The position numbers and the translations under genes were made by a program. Shown piece by piece: positions 25,979 to 36,560 of a DNA stretch of 64,000 nt (positions within the stretch are counted from its first letter, which is position 1; each line of letters begins with the position of its first letter). The notes beneath the pieces are model-generated. The model had not been told where the DNA came from, did no database searches, and saw only the letters and a list, made by a program, of their open reading frames with translations. This DNA is from Motacilla alba alba (taxonomy: Eukaryota; Chordata; Aves; Passeriformes; Motacillidae), in the NCBI RefSeq assembly GCF_015832195.1, contig NC_052045.1:5022001-5086000 (forward strand), in the 5' to 3' direction.

Positions 25979-26107
25979 AGACTGGATATTAGGAGAATAT
26001 TCTTCCCTGTGAGGGCGGTGAGGCCCTGGAATGGATTTGGCAGACAAGCTCTAGCTCCCCCACCCCTGAAGCGTCCAAAGCCAGGCTCGCTGGGATTCAG
26101 AGCACCC
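25979..26107 (+). mobile_element. CR1 LINE fragment (piece C), stops at CHMP1B CpG island
   Basis: The segment 'actggatattaggagaatat', 'tccctgtgagggcggtgagg', 'ccctggaatggatttggcag' then 'aagcgtccaaagccaggctc' is a sense CR1 tail lacking its final ~80 bp. It ends about 200 bp before the CHMP1B start codon, where CpG-rich sequence begins. Confidence 0.82.
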
Positions 26108-26560
26108 CAACCGATGGATGCGCTCCGGCCCACAGCAGGGGAGGGCCGGGATGAGGCTCCCGGTCGCTCCCAGCCCGAAGCCGCAGGCGCGGCCCCGCCC
26201 CGGCTCGTCACGGGGCCGGAACCCCGAGCCGCCGGAGCCGCCGCCGCCCCGGGCCCAGCGCTGCCCCAGCCCGGTCCGGAGCCGCGCCGCTCCCCCCGGG
26301 GCCGCCAGCATGTCCAACATGGAGAGTATCCTCGGGCGGGACCGCGGGCGGGACGGGCCGGGAGCTGCTGGGCCGGGCTGGGCCGGGGGAGGTGGCGGTG
26401 GCGGTGACGGTGAGGAGCGAGGCCTCCCCGCCGGGAGGAGCCCCGGGGAGCGAGGGGGCGAATCCCCCTCATGGCGGTGGTCGCGGGGACCGAGGGGCAG
26501 CAGCGGGAGGGCTGGGTGTGACCCTGGCAGGGGCTGAGATCGCTCAGCCTCGGAATTGTC
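26108..26560 (+). promoter_or_regulatory. CHMP1B promoter CpG island
   Basis: A dense CpG- and GC-rich block surrounds the CHMP1B start codon (26310) and continues into intron 1. There is no TATA box at a useful distance, as expected of a broadly expressed gene. The transcription start cannot be placed from sequence alone but should lie between about 26120 and 26300. On the left the island is bounded directly by a CR1 fragment. Confidence 0.75.
26310..26325 (+). CDS. CHMP1B: CHMP1B coding exon 1
   Basis: Only 16 coding bases lie in this exon: residues MSNME and the first base of Lys6. The donor, A|GTATCC, is weak at positions +4 to +6. It is placed because its phase (1) and the MSNME start match the family and the acceptor at 28472. 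Confidence 0.85.
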
Positions 26561-29500
26561 TTTTAAAGACGAGAAAAGCGAGAAGGGATCTCATATTCCA
26601 TAACGATATCTCCAGGGGGTGTCAGAAGATGGTGCCAGGCTCTGCCCAGCACCACGATGAGAAGCAGTGATCATAAACTAAAAACCAAGAGCTCCACCTC
26701 AACACGAGGAAGAACTTCTTTCCGTGGAGGGGGCAGAGCGCTGGAACAGCTGCCATGAAGGTGTGGAGTCTCTCTCTGGGGAGATCCCAAAGCCACCTGG
26801 ACACGTTCCTGGGTCACCTGCTCCAGGTGACCCTGCCAGGGCGGGGGATTGGACTGGGTGATCTCCACAGGTTCATTGTAACCTCGGTTATTCTGTGGTT
26901 TACTGCCCTGAAGGGACAAGGAAGTGGGTGGGAACTTCGGTGTCTCTTCCCAAGGTGTGATGAGGCAGCCTGGGCTGGGAGTGAAGAGGAGGAGGCAGGG
27001 CTGTGGTGAATGTAGGGACAGCCCAGTTCCTGAGGCAGAAAACACAGTTTATACTAAAAATAGTATTCATGGACAGGAGGGACAGCATACGTATGTGTAA
27101 ACTGGAGTGATGTCAGCTGGGCTGTCCTCAAACATATACCACGTCAGCTGTGCTTCCTGCTCTTTGAAAGAATTTACACGCAGAGCCCTGTGTGAGCTGA
27201 CTGGAACTTTCTTGCTGTATGAAAACATCTTAACACACGGGGCAGAAAACTCTTACAGAGCCCAGAGGTCTCAGTGTGGATTCCAGTGGTCTCAGTGTGG
27301 TTGGAATGTGCAGGCAGGGCTGGCATTGCCGGTTGTCCTGGTAGGGATTGCTGGAGCAGCTGACTGTGAGTCACAGACTGAGGTGGAAGTTGGGTTCCAC
27401 TCGGTTTGTGGCACGTTGAGAAAGACACTTGAAGGGAGGAGCAGGAATGTGCTCCTCAGAGATGGGTGAGCTGAGGAGGTGGCAGGTGAGCTGGTTTAAT
27501 GTCAGGTAAATTCCCTAGCTGAGTAACTGAGGACGTTATTTCAAAATAAACTGCTCTGCTTCTGGTAGCTACATTAATAGATATTCTAAATGCAAAGTCA
27601 CATTTGTTACCTGTTTGTAGCCTGCTTGTGATGTTTATAGGATAACAAAAGACATTCCTAATGTCTCCAGGTTGCTGCCAGAGTAAGAGGAATGGCTGGA
27701 CTTCAAGGCAGAAAACCACTCTGGAATAATTTATGTGCTTGAAATATTGAAGAAACCTCAAGTACTCATAGTGTTTAGCTTTGTGTTTCCACTTAATTGG
27801 TAATCATCTTAGAACCTGCAGCATCTTCCTCTTAGGATACCACAGGTGGCAGGAAAGAAACCTACAAAGCTTTTTACTTACATATTGTTTGAGAAGGACT
27901 CATATTATTGATATTATTTGGACAGTTTCATCAACAGTATTTCAAGAAAGGGTTTTTGATTGTTGTCTTTACAGTGCACACTCTATTCTCTGTCAGTAAT
28001 AGTTTAGTACAGTCATTCCAAATCACTCTGGAGGCTTGTCTTACTGTTTTCTTGGAGCTTTCAGTTTAAGCAGTTGAACTTTTGTTTTTAAAGTTTCTCT
28101 TCCTGACTGGAGTAGTCTCTGCCCAAAAGTCAGATGATGGAGCTGTTGGGAGCCTGGGATCACTCACATGACCCAGGCCTGGGAAGGAGCTGCAAGAACA
28201 ATTTAAATCCAGGATCCTGCTGGGTTGTAGCTGGCCGTGGCCAGCTGAGCCAGTTTGCTGTCACACAGTTCATTTGTTGTGTTCTTCAGGGGCTTTGGGG
28301 TTTTTTTGGAGGGGGCAGGTCAGGAAACCACATCATTTCACTGGGAGTCGCAGGCTTCTGGTGTGAGAGTGGAAGTAACCAGCAGAGAACCACTCTCAGT
28401 TCCTCTTGGGGGGTATTTGGTGGTTGGATTTATCACTCTGAAATCGGTTTGGTCCCTTAACTTGCACTGCAGAACACCTGTTTAATTTGAAGTTTGCTGC
28501 AAAGGAGCTTAACAGGAACTCCAAAAAATGCGACAAAGAAGAAAAGGCTGAGAAAGCTAAAATTAAGAAGGTAAGTCTGAACCAAGTTTTTAGATCTGTT
28601 GCTTGCCTGTTAGGGCAGGAAGACATCTGGTGTGTTGTCATTTCCCTGGTGTGCATGCTAGTAATCGTGTGGTCAATGTTTGTGATTTAAAATATGTGAC
28701 TATAAATATTCCTGTGTTTATTAATAAGCGTAAGGATAAATCCTCGTGGATGGCTGGTGGCATTTGCTTCCCTAGAGAATTGCCTTGTATCTGCTTTGGT
28801 AGAGACTGTTGTTCTCAGAGTTAAAACCACTTCATGTTTATCAGCTTGTGTTAAATGGGCTTGTGGAGAGGAGCTTCAAAACAGCTTTTGAGTCCTTGAA
28901 GTCGTGAAGAGAGAGACTGAGTTGATTTGATGTGTTTTTGCCCATGAGATACAGCTGTACCACCTGTGCCTGTGTTTGTGTCTTGAGACTGAAACTGTTT
29001 TTAGGAACAGAAATTGTGTTTCTGTAGCTCTGCAAAACTGCCTATTTGCAGTGCATTCTTTCCAATGCCTTCCTTGGAAAGAAGTTAGGAGTTCTCATCT
29101 TGGAAATGTTTACGATCTGTTGTGGAAGGAGGGAGAGATTTGTTTATTTTTTTTTAATAGAAAAAGATATAGTGACTAATTAATGCTTCTTTCCAAGTGA
29201 AAAGAGACTACACAGAAATCCTACGTACAGGAGCAGGGAAGGGTAACAGGCTTTTCCTTTTGTCCCCCTCTTTGCCAAGGCCATCCAGAAGGGGAACATG
29301 GAGGTGGCGCGGATCCACGCGGAGAACGCCATCCGCCAGAAGAACCAGGCCATCAACTTCCTGCGCATGAGCGCCCGCGTGGACGCCGTGGCAGCCAGGG
29401 TCCAGACTGCCGTCACCATGGGCAAGGTGAGGCCCTCCCCGTGCTGCAGGGGCAAGGAGGAGACCTCTCATCTTCTCTGCAGTGGCTTCGTTCCAGCTGC

Positions 29501-31931
29501 AACGAGCTGGGAGCTTTCGGTTTTAGAGGTAGCCAAGAGTAAATCGGCTGCTGGAATTCCTCTGGCGGCTGCTCTTTGGATTGTTTCACAAAGATAATTC
29601 TCCCCTTCAAAGTGAAGTCGTGAGGTAGGAGTTGTGAGTCCAGTAGATAGTTGTTTAAGGTAAACTGATTTACTGCTCTTCCCCTTGAAAAGTTTATTGT
29701 AACTGTGGACCAGATGTATCCCTTAACAGTGACAGGTCTCAAGTCTGCAGAAATGAATGCCATATAAAGCTCATTTTTAGTGAATTTTGCCTCATAAGGT
29801 GTATTTCAAGTGGCTGCGTTAATTTCTAGAGCTGGGAGTGGTAGGAGCTATTGAAAATATGACATTCCAGATGGCAATAGGATGTTCCCTCCTGTTTGGT
29901 ACTGTCAAAGCTCTGTGGACAGAGATAAGAGAGCTGGGTAGGAAATTCCAGAATCCCAGAATAATTTGGAATGGAAGGACCTTAAAGCCCATCCAGTACC
30001 ACCCCTTGCCTTGGGCAGGGACACCTTCCACTATCCCAGGCTGCTCCAAGCCCTGTCCAACCTGGCCTTGGACGCTTCCAGGGATCCAGGGGCAGCCACA
30101 GCTTCCCTGGGAAATCCATTCCAGGGCCTGCCCACCCTCACAGGGAAGGATTTGTTCCTAAACTGCTGGTTTTTTCCTTGTAATAATTTCCTTCCCCTTG
30201 TTTCAGGTTACAAAGTCGATGGCAGGGGTGGTGAAGTCTATGGATGCCACCTTGAAGAGCATGAACCTGGAAAAGGTAAATAGACTTTATTTTCTTGGAG
30301 CTGAAATCAAAAGCAGAAGGGACAACAGGGACAAGTTTTAAAAAGGGAAATACAATCAAGAGTTTTCCAGTTGAGATGTAATTTTTCTTTTATCTGGAGA
30401 TAAGTGATTTGATTCATATTTTTCATAGATATCTGCACTAATGGACAAATTTGAGCATCAGTTTGAGACACTGGATGTTCAGACACAACAGATGGAAGAC
30501 ACAATGAGCAACACTACGACATTAACAACACCACAAGTAAGAATGATAAAATCTATTTTAGCAAGGTGATCTTAAATTATGTGTCTAAACTGTTCATTAA
30601 CAGCACTTGAAACACTCAGGTATATGTTTGGATTTTTTTACAGGTAAGTTGAATTCTGTAGAAGCATTATTTACAAACCAGACTTCAACTAATGTCATTT
30701 TAACTGCTGAGCACCTCTGCTCCTTATTTTTGAGTTCATACCTTCTAGTGGTTAAGCACAAAACTATTCTGCCAAGGGCATTTACCTTTAAATCAGTTTT
30801 GTTAAAATAATTCCTGTTCTCTGAAAATCTAACAAGAGGTTGTCAGAAACTCCAAATGCAGCAATCCATTTTGTTTTCCTTTAGAACCAAGTGGACATGC
30901 TCCTGCAGGAAATGGCAGATGAAGCAGGGTAGGTGAAATTTCTATTTCTTTAGAATAAATCTTGGTTTCCACAGCCCTTGCTGATTATATCTAAGGTCAA
31001 ATACCCTTTTTTTAATAAGCTGTCTCTTGGAAGCAGAGAAAAAACACAATTTTCCTTTTACCTCTGGACATACCTGACTTGTCCTGGTAGTGAGTCAAAA
31101 TTACTCACCAGCATGTGTAACTCTGGAGTGTTCAGGGGGTGCTGTCTCATTATTCTTCTGCTGTCAATTATTGTGCTTCCCCCTTGATCCACCCATGCCT
31201 GACTTGGTGTTTGCTCTGTTTTCTCCTCTTAGCCTTGATCTGAACATGGAACTACCTCAAGGACAGACAGGTTCAGTTGCTACGAGCGTGGCCTCGGCAG
31301 AACAGGTAAATGTTGGATTTCCAGTGAGGTCAATGTTTTCTGGAGAAATGGGATGTGAGAATTAATGCTTCACTCAGTCAAAACAACATGCTGAATTGCT
31401 AAATTCTATTTCAGCTGTTCCGAGGAAAATGTGTGGTTAAAAGTCTTGCTATCAAAGTAGTCTTAACAATATATTTGTTGAATGTTAAAGGGAAGACCTT
31501 AAAACTCATCCAGTGCCACCCCTGCCATGGGCAGGGGCACCTTCCACTATCCCAGGTTGCTCCAAGCCTCGTCCAGGCTGGCTTTGGACACTTCCAGGGA
31601 TGGGGCAGCCACAGCTTCTCTGGGCACTCTGTGCCAGGGCCTCCCCACCCTCCCAGGGAAGGATTTCATCCCCCTTGTCCTATCAAATATTCCACGTTCT
31701 TTGAAAAAAATTCTTTCTCTGCTTCATTTTGTGTTCTCAAACTCCTCCCTCACAGCCATGCTTGAGGTCTTAAGTAAATCTTGTTAAGCCATGAGAGAAT
31801 TTCTCATCAGCTGGACATGAGGTGGCAAAAGTTGCTTTTCCTGTTGCTGATGGTTGGTTTTCCCTTTTTGTTTTCCACCTGTGCAGGATGAGCTGTCACA
31901 GAGACTGGCCCGCCTACGTGATCAAGTCTAA
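26310..31931 (+). CDS. CHMP1B: CHMP1B, ESCRT-III subunit (eight coding exons, 199 aa)
   Basis: Charged multivesicular body protein 1B is an ESCRT-III-family subunit that polymerises on membranes with IST1, recruits VPS4 and spastin through its tail, and acts in endosomal sorting, abscission and organelle fission. Coding exons are 26310-26325, 28473-28570, 29280-29426, 30207-30275, 30429-30536, 30885-30928, 31233-31305 and 31887-31931. They join in frame to 600 nt, 199 residues plus TAA, the usual family length. All introns are GT-AG. The protein has the basic helical Snf7-type core (about residues 7-150), an acidic linker, and a C-terminal MIM1 motif ([14 protein letters not shown], residues 186-199), which binds MIT domains. 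It differs from the human protein as I recall it at only a few positions (for example Ile for Val in NQAINFL). The start has A at -3. Mammalian CHMP1B is an intronless retrocopy, so this spliced gene is the ancestral form. CHMP1A is excluded by the sequence details. Confidence 0.95.
26570..26900 (+). mobile_element. CR1 LINE in CHMP1B intron 1
   Basis: Sense CR1 text is seen at 'gggtgtcagaagatggtgcc', 'tcaacacgaggaagaacttc', 'ggggcagagcgctggaacag', 'ctctctggggagatcccaaa' and 'ccacctggacacgttcctgg', with the 3' end 'attctgtggttt'. It belongs to the CR1 type that also formed 25611-25978 and lies in the same orientation as the gene. Confidence 0.85.
28473..28570 (+). CDS. CHMP1B: CHMP1B coding exon 2
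   Basis: The exon completes Lys6 and encodes residues 7-38 (starting [14 protein letters not shown]), the lysine-rich helix 1. The acceptor is cactgcag and the donor AAG|GTAAGT is ideal. Confidence 0.95.
29280..29426 (+). CDS. CHMP1B: CHMP1B coding exon 3
   Basis: The exon encodes residues 39-87 (AIQKGNMEV to TAVTMGK), the end of helix 1 and helix 2 of the ESCRT-III core. It is markedly more GC-rich than its neighbours. The acceptor is the less common AAG form (gccaag|GCC), and the donor is AAG|GTGAGG. Confidence 0.95.
29948..30160 (-). mobile_element. CR1 LINE in CHMP1B intron 3
   Basis: The antisense CR1 tail reads 'ccagaatcccagaataattt', 'ggaccttaaagcccatccag', 'ctatcccaggctgctccaag' and 'gggcctgcccaccctcacag'. 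It ends only about 45 bp before the exon 4 acceptor. Confidence 0.92.
30207..30275 (+). CDS. CHMP1B: CHMP1B coding exon 4
   Basis: The exon encodes residues 88-110 (VTKSMAGVV to SMNLEK). It has a pyrimidine-rich acceptor (ccccttgtttcag) and the donor AAG|GTAAAT. Confidence 0.95.
30429..30536 (+). CDS. CHMP1B: CHMP1B coding exon 5
   Basis: The exon encodes residues 111-146 ([12 protein letters not shown] to TLTTPQ). The acceptor is tttttcatag and the donor CAA|GTAAGA. Confidence 0.95.
30885..30928 (+). CDS. CHMP1B: CHMP1B coding exon 6
   Basis: The exon encodes residues 147-160 ([14 protein letters not shown]) and two bases of Gly161. The acceptor is tcctttag and the donor AGG|GTAGGT. Confidence 0.93.
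31233..31305 (+). CDS. CHMP1B: CHMP1B coding exon 7
   Basis: The exon completes Gly161 and encodes residues 162-185 ([13 protein letters not shown] to ASAEQ), the acidic and flexible linker before the tail motif. The acceptor is ttctcctcttag and the donor CAG|GTAAAT. Confidence 0.94.
31490..31690 (-). mobile_element. CR1 LINE in CHMP1B intron 7
   Basis: The antisense CR1 tail runs from 'gaagaccttaaaactcatcc' through 'ctgccatgggcaggggcacc' and 'tgtgccagggcctccccacc'. The outermost 3' end is missing or fully decayed. Confidence 0.9.
31887..31931 (+). CDS. CHMP1B: CHMP1B coding exon 8 (MIM1 motif and stop)
   Basis: The exon encodes residues 186-199 and TAA. The whole coding part is the MIM1 helix that docks on VPS4 and spastin MIT domains, so one exon corresponds to one binding motif. 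The acceptor is ccacctgtgcag. Confidence 0.95.
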   Translation, partial: DELSQRLARLRDQV

Positions 31932-34905
31932 CTGAACAGAGCTGCAGGTCTTTGGACCTGCTTCCAAATTCCCTGTCTGGAACTAACCCTGCACTACACT
32001 CGAGGTGTAAAACAGTCCAGCTTAGGTGTCTGAATATTTGTAATGTAGGGTACTTCACTCCCAGCTTGCTACTCTTTCTAAAATACATTAAGTGACCCAA
32101 AAATATCAGCTCTGATGTCCTTTTCTGTACATTTGGAAGTTGATCTATTTTTTGCAAGCTTTTTTCACAAATTCAAGTTGATGTTCTAAGTCAGCTACTA
32201 ATGGTGGTACATTCTAGTTTCAAGCAAAGCAGAGTGTCAGTGAGATATATTTTAAATTATGAAGTGATTTTTTTAAATGATGAGAACTGTTTCTGGTTGG
32301 AGAACTGATGTATCAGTTCAGATGATTGTTGTAGATCATTTTCCTACAGAGCCAAACTCCTGGAACACACAGGGATGGACAGCGTGGACCTCCTGGAAAA
32401 TGCACTTGTTGAAACAAAAAAAGTGTACTTTGAGTTTTTTAGTCTTTAAAATTTAGGATAAATGTGCTGAAATTAGCAGTTTAGTTCAAAAATGAGTTAC
32501 CAAAAGCTGATTTCATATACCTGGGGACTTGGATGGTGGCATCATGTCAGCACAGGAGGAATAAAATATATTTTTGGACTCTTTGCCAGGTCTGTTGCTC
32601 TCTGCAGATAACATCCCATTGTTTTTAATATTCCGGTTGTATAGACGAGCTAATTTTAGCAATCCCTTTATATTTCTGCATAGTAAGAGAGTCTGACTGC
32701 TCTCAGTAGCTTCAAACTCTTGTTGCAGTTGTAAAATAAGAAATGATTGTAGAAATTTGTACCTGAGACCACTTGTAATGTGTTGTGATAAACGGTGACG
32801 TTCACATTCTCTTCCTGATTTTTTTTTGGGCTCATTTTTATTTTTTGTCTTTGTAGGGGTGAGGGAAGGTGTGGAGCACCAGGCTTGGAATTGGTTCTTA
32901 ATTGCCTGGTGTTCAGGGCCACTTGGGTTTTCCAGTGTTAGGGAATTGTTTAAGGAAAGAGAAAAAACTCACTTTTTTATTCAAGCGGGATTTTTTCAGT
33001 GAAAATGTGCAAAAAGGATGAAACATTTCAGGGCAGTTTCAGACATTATTTTGAATGTGTTACCCAGCTCACTTTGAGGGTTGAGGAGGATGTTATGTAC
33101 TAAAATAATCAAGGTTACTGTAAAAATAAAGTAGGGAAAAAAAGATAGACAAAACAACCTGAAATGTTGTGGGATTCTCTCACATTGGCAGCTGAATTAA
33201 AACCGTGAGTTTAAAATGGGATCTTTTCACTTGTTAGAAAGAAAGTGGGGTTAAAAATAAATGTAAACACCTTGAGTGTTCCTCCTGTAAACAGGAGAAG
33301 TTGCAAGGTGTTTAAAAAGCACATATTGACAGCTGTAGCCTGGCTGTGATTCCTTCAAATGATTAATAAAACATCCTGGAAAAGGACTTTTTCCTGCATT
33401 TTCTTCCCTGGCTGCTTCTGAACATTGTAACCATGGTCATGGTGTATCTATGCAACCCAGTTACCCAGCTGGGGTGACTGTGTGTGTGCCTTTGCCTTGC
33501 TGGACTTCCTTCAGCTTTTTAATATTCAGTTAGTTCATATCATGAGGGTGCTGGAAGCTTCCTGCTGTGGAATCGCTCCACACCGGAGTTCACTCGGAGC
33601 TGTCCATGAACTGCTGAGGGTTCAGTGTCTGAAAGCAGACAGCTCCAGCTACTGTGTCTGGCTTCTAACGTTAAAAATGATGCTGCTCTTAGGCTGGTTT
33701 GGGCCATTCTGGAATTAGTTGAGGGTCAGACAGCAATTCTGAGCTCCCACATGGCTGATTTTCCCAGTCTGTTGCCTTGCTGTGAGCCTTGGAGGGATTT
33801 AAAAATAGACTGGGAGTGAGATTGCTGCAACAGAAAGGTTAAATAAGCTTCATTATATTATTGATTGTTGTGGAGTTTTGCATTTTATCCTGGGCTGGTG
33901 AGCTCCAGAGCCAGCGCAGATTTCCAGTTTTGTCTCTTGAAAGGAATTAACAAATACAAAGGTTTGACTGACATAATTAGGGTTATGTCTGGGGGACTGT
34001 GGTGCTAAGAGACTTAGGCAGAAATAGGTGTTTGAGACAGGGAGTTTTTGCCCTGTTGACTCCATTCCAGGAGCTGCTGTTTATTCCAGCTGTGCCAGGG
34101 TTTGGGGCTGGCAGCTCCTGTGTACAGATCTCCTGCCCTCTCCTGGGGAAATGCTTTCACTCGAGGCTGGGAGCTGCATCCAGAAAGGTTGACGTTCTAT
34201 TTTAAATGCATTCATTTTCCTCATGGCATTTGGAAATGCTTAAAGCTGAAAGTTACTCTTTAAGCAATATTTGAGTTTCATTCTTCCTCCCTTCAGGCTC
34301 TTCAAAACATTTCTCTTCCCTGAGCAGCTCTGGCTCCTCACTCCAACCTTGTTTTGTCTCTGTAAGTCGGCTGTTTGTAAAGTTCATTTCATGTTAAATC
34401 ACTTGTTTGTGCTTTTCTGGAACCTTATTGCCAGCTAAAATTTCAATATTTCTGCTGATGAGCAGGCACATCTAAAGTGAAACATTGCTTGAAATGTTGC
34501 TGGATGGTTTTGCTCAGCATTTTTATCCTCTGTTTCTAAAACTGCTGTTTGTTGGTAGCTTTGTCTTCATTAGAATTCCAAAACAAAGCCATGCAAAGCT
34601 TCAGATGAAAGGAGAGGGAAGCAAAACAAAAACAAGAACTTTAATGTCATGATTGCAATGTGATAAAACTTATCAAGTTGCCTTTGTGGAGATCCTTGGA
34701 GCCAAAAAAAAAAGTGATTTTTTGTTAAATATAATCAGCAGTTGTGTATAGACATAAATTCTGAAGCTGGTGTTGTGTATAGAGAAGAGAATAATTTTTG
34801 TAGCTCTGGTTGAGTTCACTTTGAAAACTGCTTTACTTGTATGGGACAGTTTGTAAATGTAACTGCAGGTGGAAAATAAAATTGTACAGACAACTCATGC
34901 TGGGT
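31932..34905 (+). other. CHMP1B: CHMP1B 3'UTR (probable maximal extent)
   Basis: No other gene is visible downstream of the stop. The sequence carries four AATAAA hexamers, at 32560-32565, 33125-33130, 33365-33370 and 34875-34880. The last one has the best context: UGUA motifs just upstream (tttgtaaatgtaac) and a GT-rich stretch (gtgtgtccaggttgtgtgg) about 25 nt downstream. Use of the earlier signals would give shorter 3'UTRs. Confidence 0.5.
34875..34880 (+). terminator. Candidate distal polyadenylation signal of CHMP1B
   Basis: AATAAA is flanked by two UGUA (CFIm-type) motifs within 30 nt upstream and a GU-rich element about 25 nt downstream. This is the complete set of vertebrate poly-A site elements. 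Confidence 0.45.
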
Positions 34906-36314
34906 GTGTGTCCAGGTTGTGTGGCTGCTGCACGTCTCTGTACATGGATGGACAAGCACGTGGGATGTCTTTCCTGTGGGAAGACATCCAGAAAATTCAA
35001 TCTTTATGGAAAGAAAACAAGAAGAAAATAAAGTGGGTACTACTGAGAGAGATTTGGGACAACTGGGAAGTAATTAATATTAAGTATAACAACATAAGCT
35101 CTAATTTTATGGGGTGTTTAAAAATGTTTAATGATATGGAGAGAGCTCTGTGCATAAACAGAGCCCTGAGGAAAATCTCTGAGGATTTTCTGTCCTTACA
35201 CACAGAACAAGGGACCCCTGGAAAACTGCAAGGAGGTGGCGTGGGTTTGAGTTTGGGATTGGGTTTGGCTTTCCTACACCTGAAAATCTTTAATTTTAAC
35301 ATTTCTGTTCAGTCGTTCAAGAGCCAGCAGAGGGCACCTGAGGCTTTGCTTTTATGGATCCTACAGAATGTCTGGTGGAAGTAGTTGAAGGAAGGCTGGT
35401 TGGTTCAGGGGGCAGTGTCTCCCGTGGAACCTTTGTTTGGGCAGTATCCACTCGCTGTAGGATGTGCCAGGACTTTGATCCCCAAATCCAGCTCGGCAGC
35501 ACATCCACGGGGCCACAGCCGAATGGGCTCAGTCTGCACTAAAACTCTTCAACCATCCTTTGCTGCCCCTGGGGTGATTTAGGTCTCTGAGATCTGTTAG
35601 GAGTGAGGAGGATAGTGAATAACCTTGTGCTTAAAACTTGGGTTTAAATTTCATTTTTAGTTAAAACTTGGGGGTTTTTAGCTGTTGTTCTGCTTTTGAC
35701 CTGATAATTCTTCTGTTTTATACAAAAGGAAACCCTCACTGTGCACTAATGGAAATGGATTTTAGTGGTAAATTTAATTTTTTCAATCAGAGCTTTGATG
35801 AGCTTTGGTTTGATGATGGATTGACTTTAATTTCAGGATTCTCTCTGCAGTTCTGCCTTCACCTCTTGCTCAGGCTGCTTTGAGCTCACGACAGCACTCG
35901 GCTCCCAGCTTTCTTGTTTCAAGCAGTATTTTTGCAGTGGAACCCCGAGTAGGGTCAGTGGCCTTGCTTGTTTCGGAAGCAGCTCCCTTCATTACCATTC
36001 CTTGAGGGAAAGGCCCCACGTGAACAATCTGTAACTAATTTCACGTGCCAGTGGAGCTGCTTTCACTGGCAGAAGATGCACTGAGAGAGTCTCCCAGGCT
36101 CCTGCTTCCCTTTGCTCCCGTTATTAGGGAACTCAGCCTGGGTCAGCTGCACAACGTGGTTCAAAAATGGAAAACCAAAGGGGCTGCAGGATCCACATTT
36201 TGGGAAAGCTTTCCAGGGTCTTCCAGTGGTGCCAGTCACCATAAGGAGCTGCCAGATCCAGACTCGGCACAGAGGCTGCTCACAGCCCTTACCGAAATAA
36301 GGGGGATTTCAGAG

Positions 36315-36404
36315 AAGAAAATATTTCATATTGCATATTTCTAATAAAATATTTCATATTGCATATTTCTAATCTAAATAAAATATTTCATATTGCATAT
36401 TTAA
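36315..36404. repeat. 28-bp tandem repeat, three copies
   Basis: Three copies of a 28-bp AT-rich unit containing 'atatttcatattgcatattt' lie in a row. The first two are adjacent, and the third follows a 6-bp insertion. Identity is almost perfect, indicating recent duplication. Confidence 0.85.
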
Positions 36405-36454
36405 TAGTATAAACAATCTAGAGAATTATATACACATGCTAATTATATAGGATA

Positions 36455-36560
36455 ATAAAACAAAAAAAGACGATAAAATAATAAATAAATAATAAATAAT
36501 AAATCAAATAAGAAATAAATAATAAAAATAAATAAGAATATCAAAGTAAATAAAATCTAA
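36455..36560. repeat. AAT/AAAT simple repeat tract
   Basis: About 100 bp consist of AATA, AATAA and AAATA variants with few other bases, directly after the 28-bp tandem repeat. Confidence 0.85.

Noticed and set aside
32270..32315. Box C/D-like ATGATGA and CTGA motifs in the CHMP1B 3'UTR
   Set aside because: Spacing is too short, there is no terminal stem, and the site is not intronic, so a snoRNA is unlikely.
34869..35384. 171-codon plus-strand open frame after CHMP1B
   Set aside because: Begins within the presumed poly-A signal region, has no recognisable domain, and the length is within chance for AT-rich DNA of this size.
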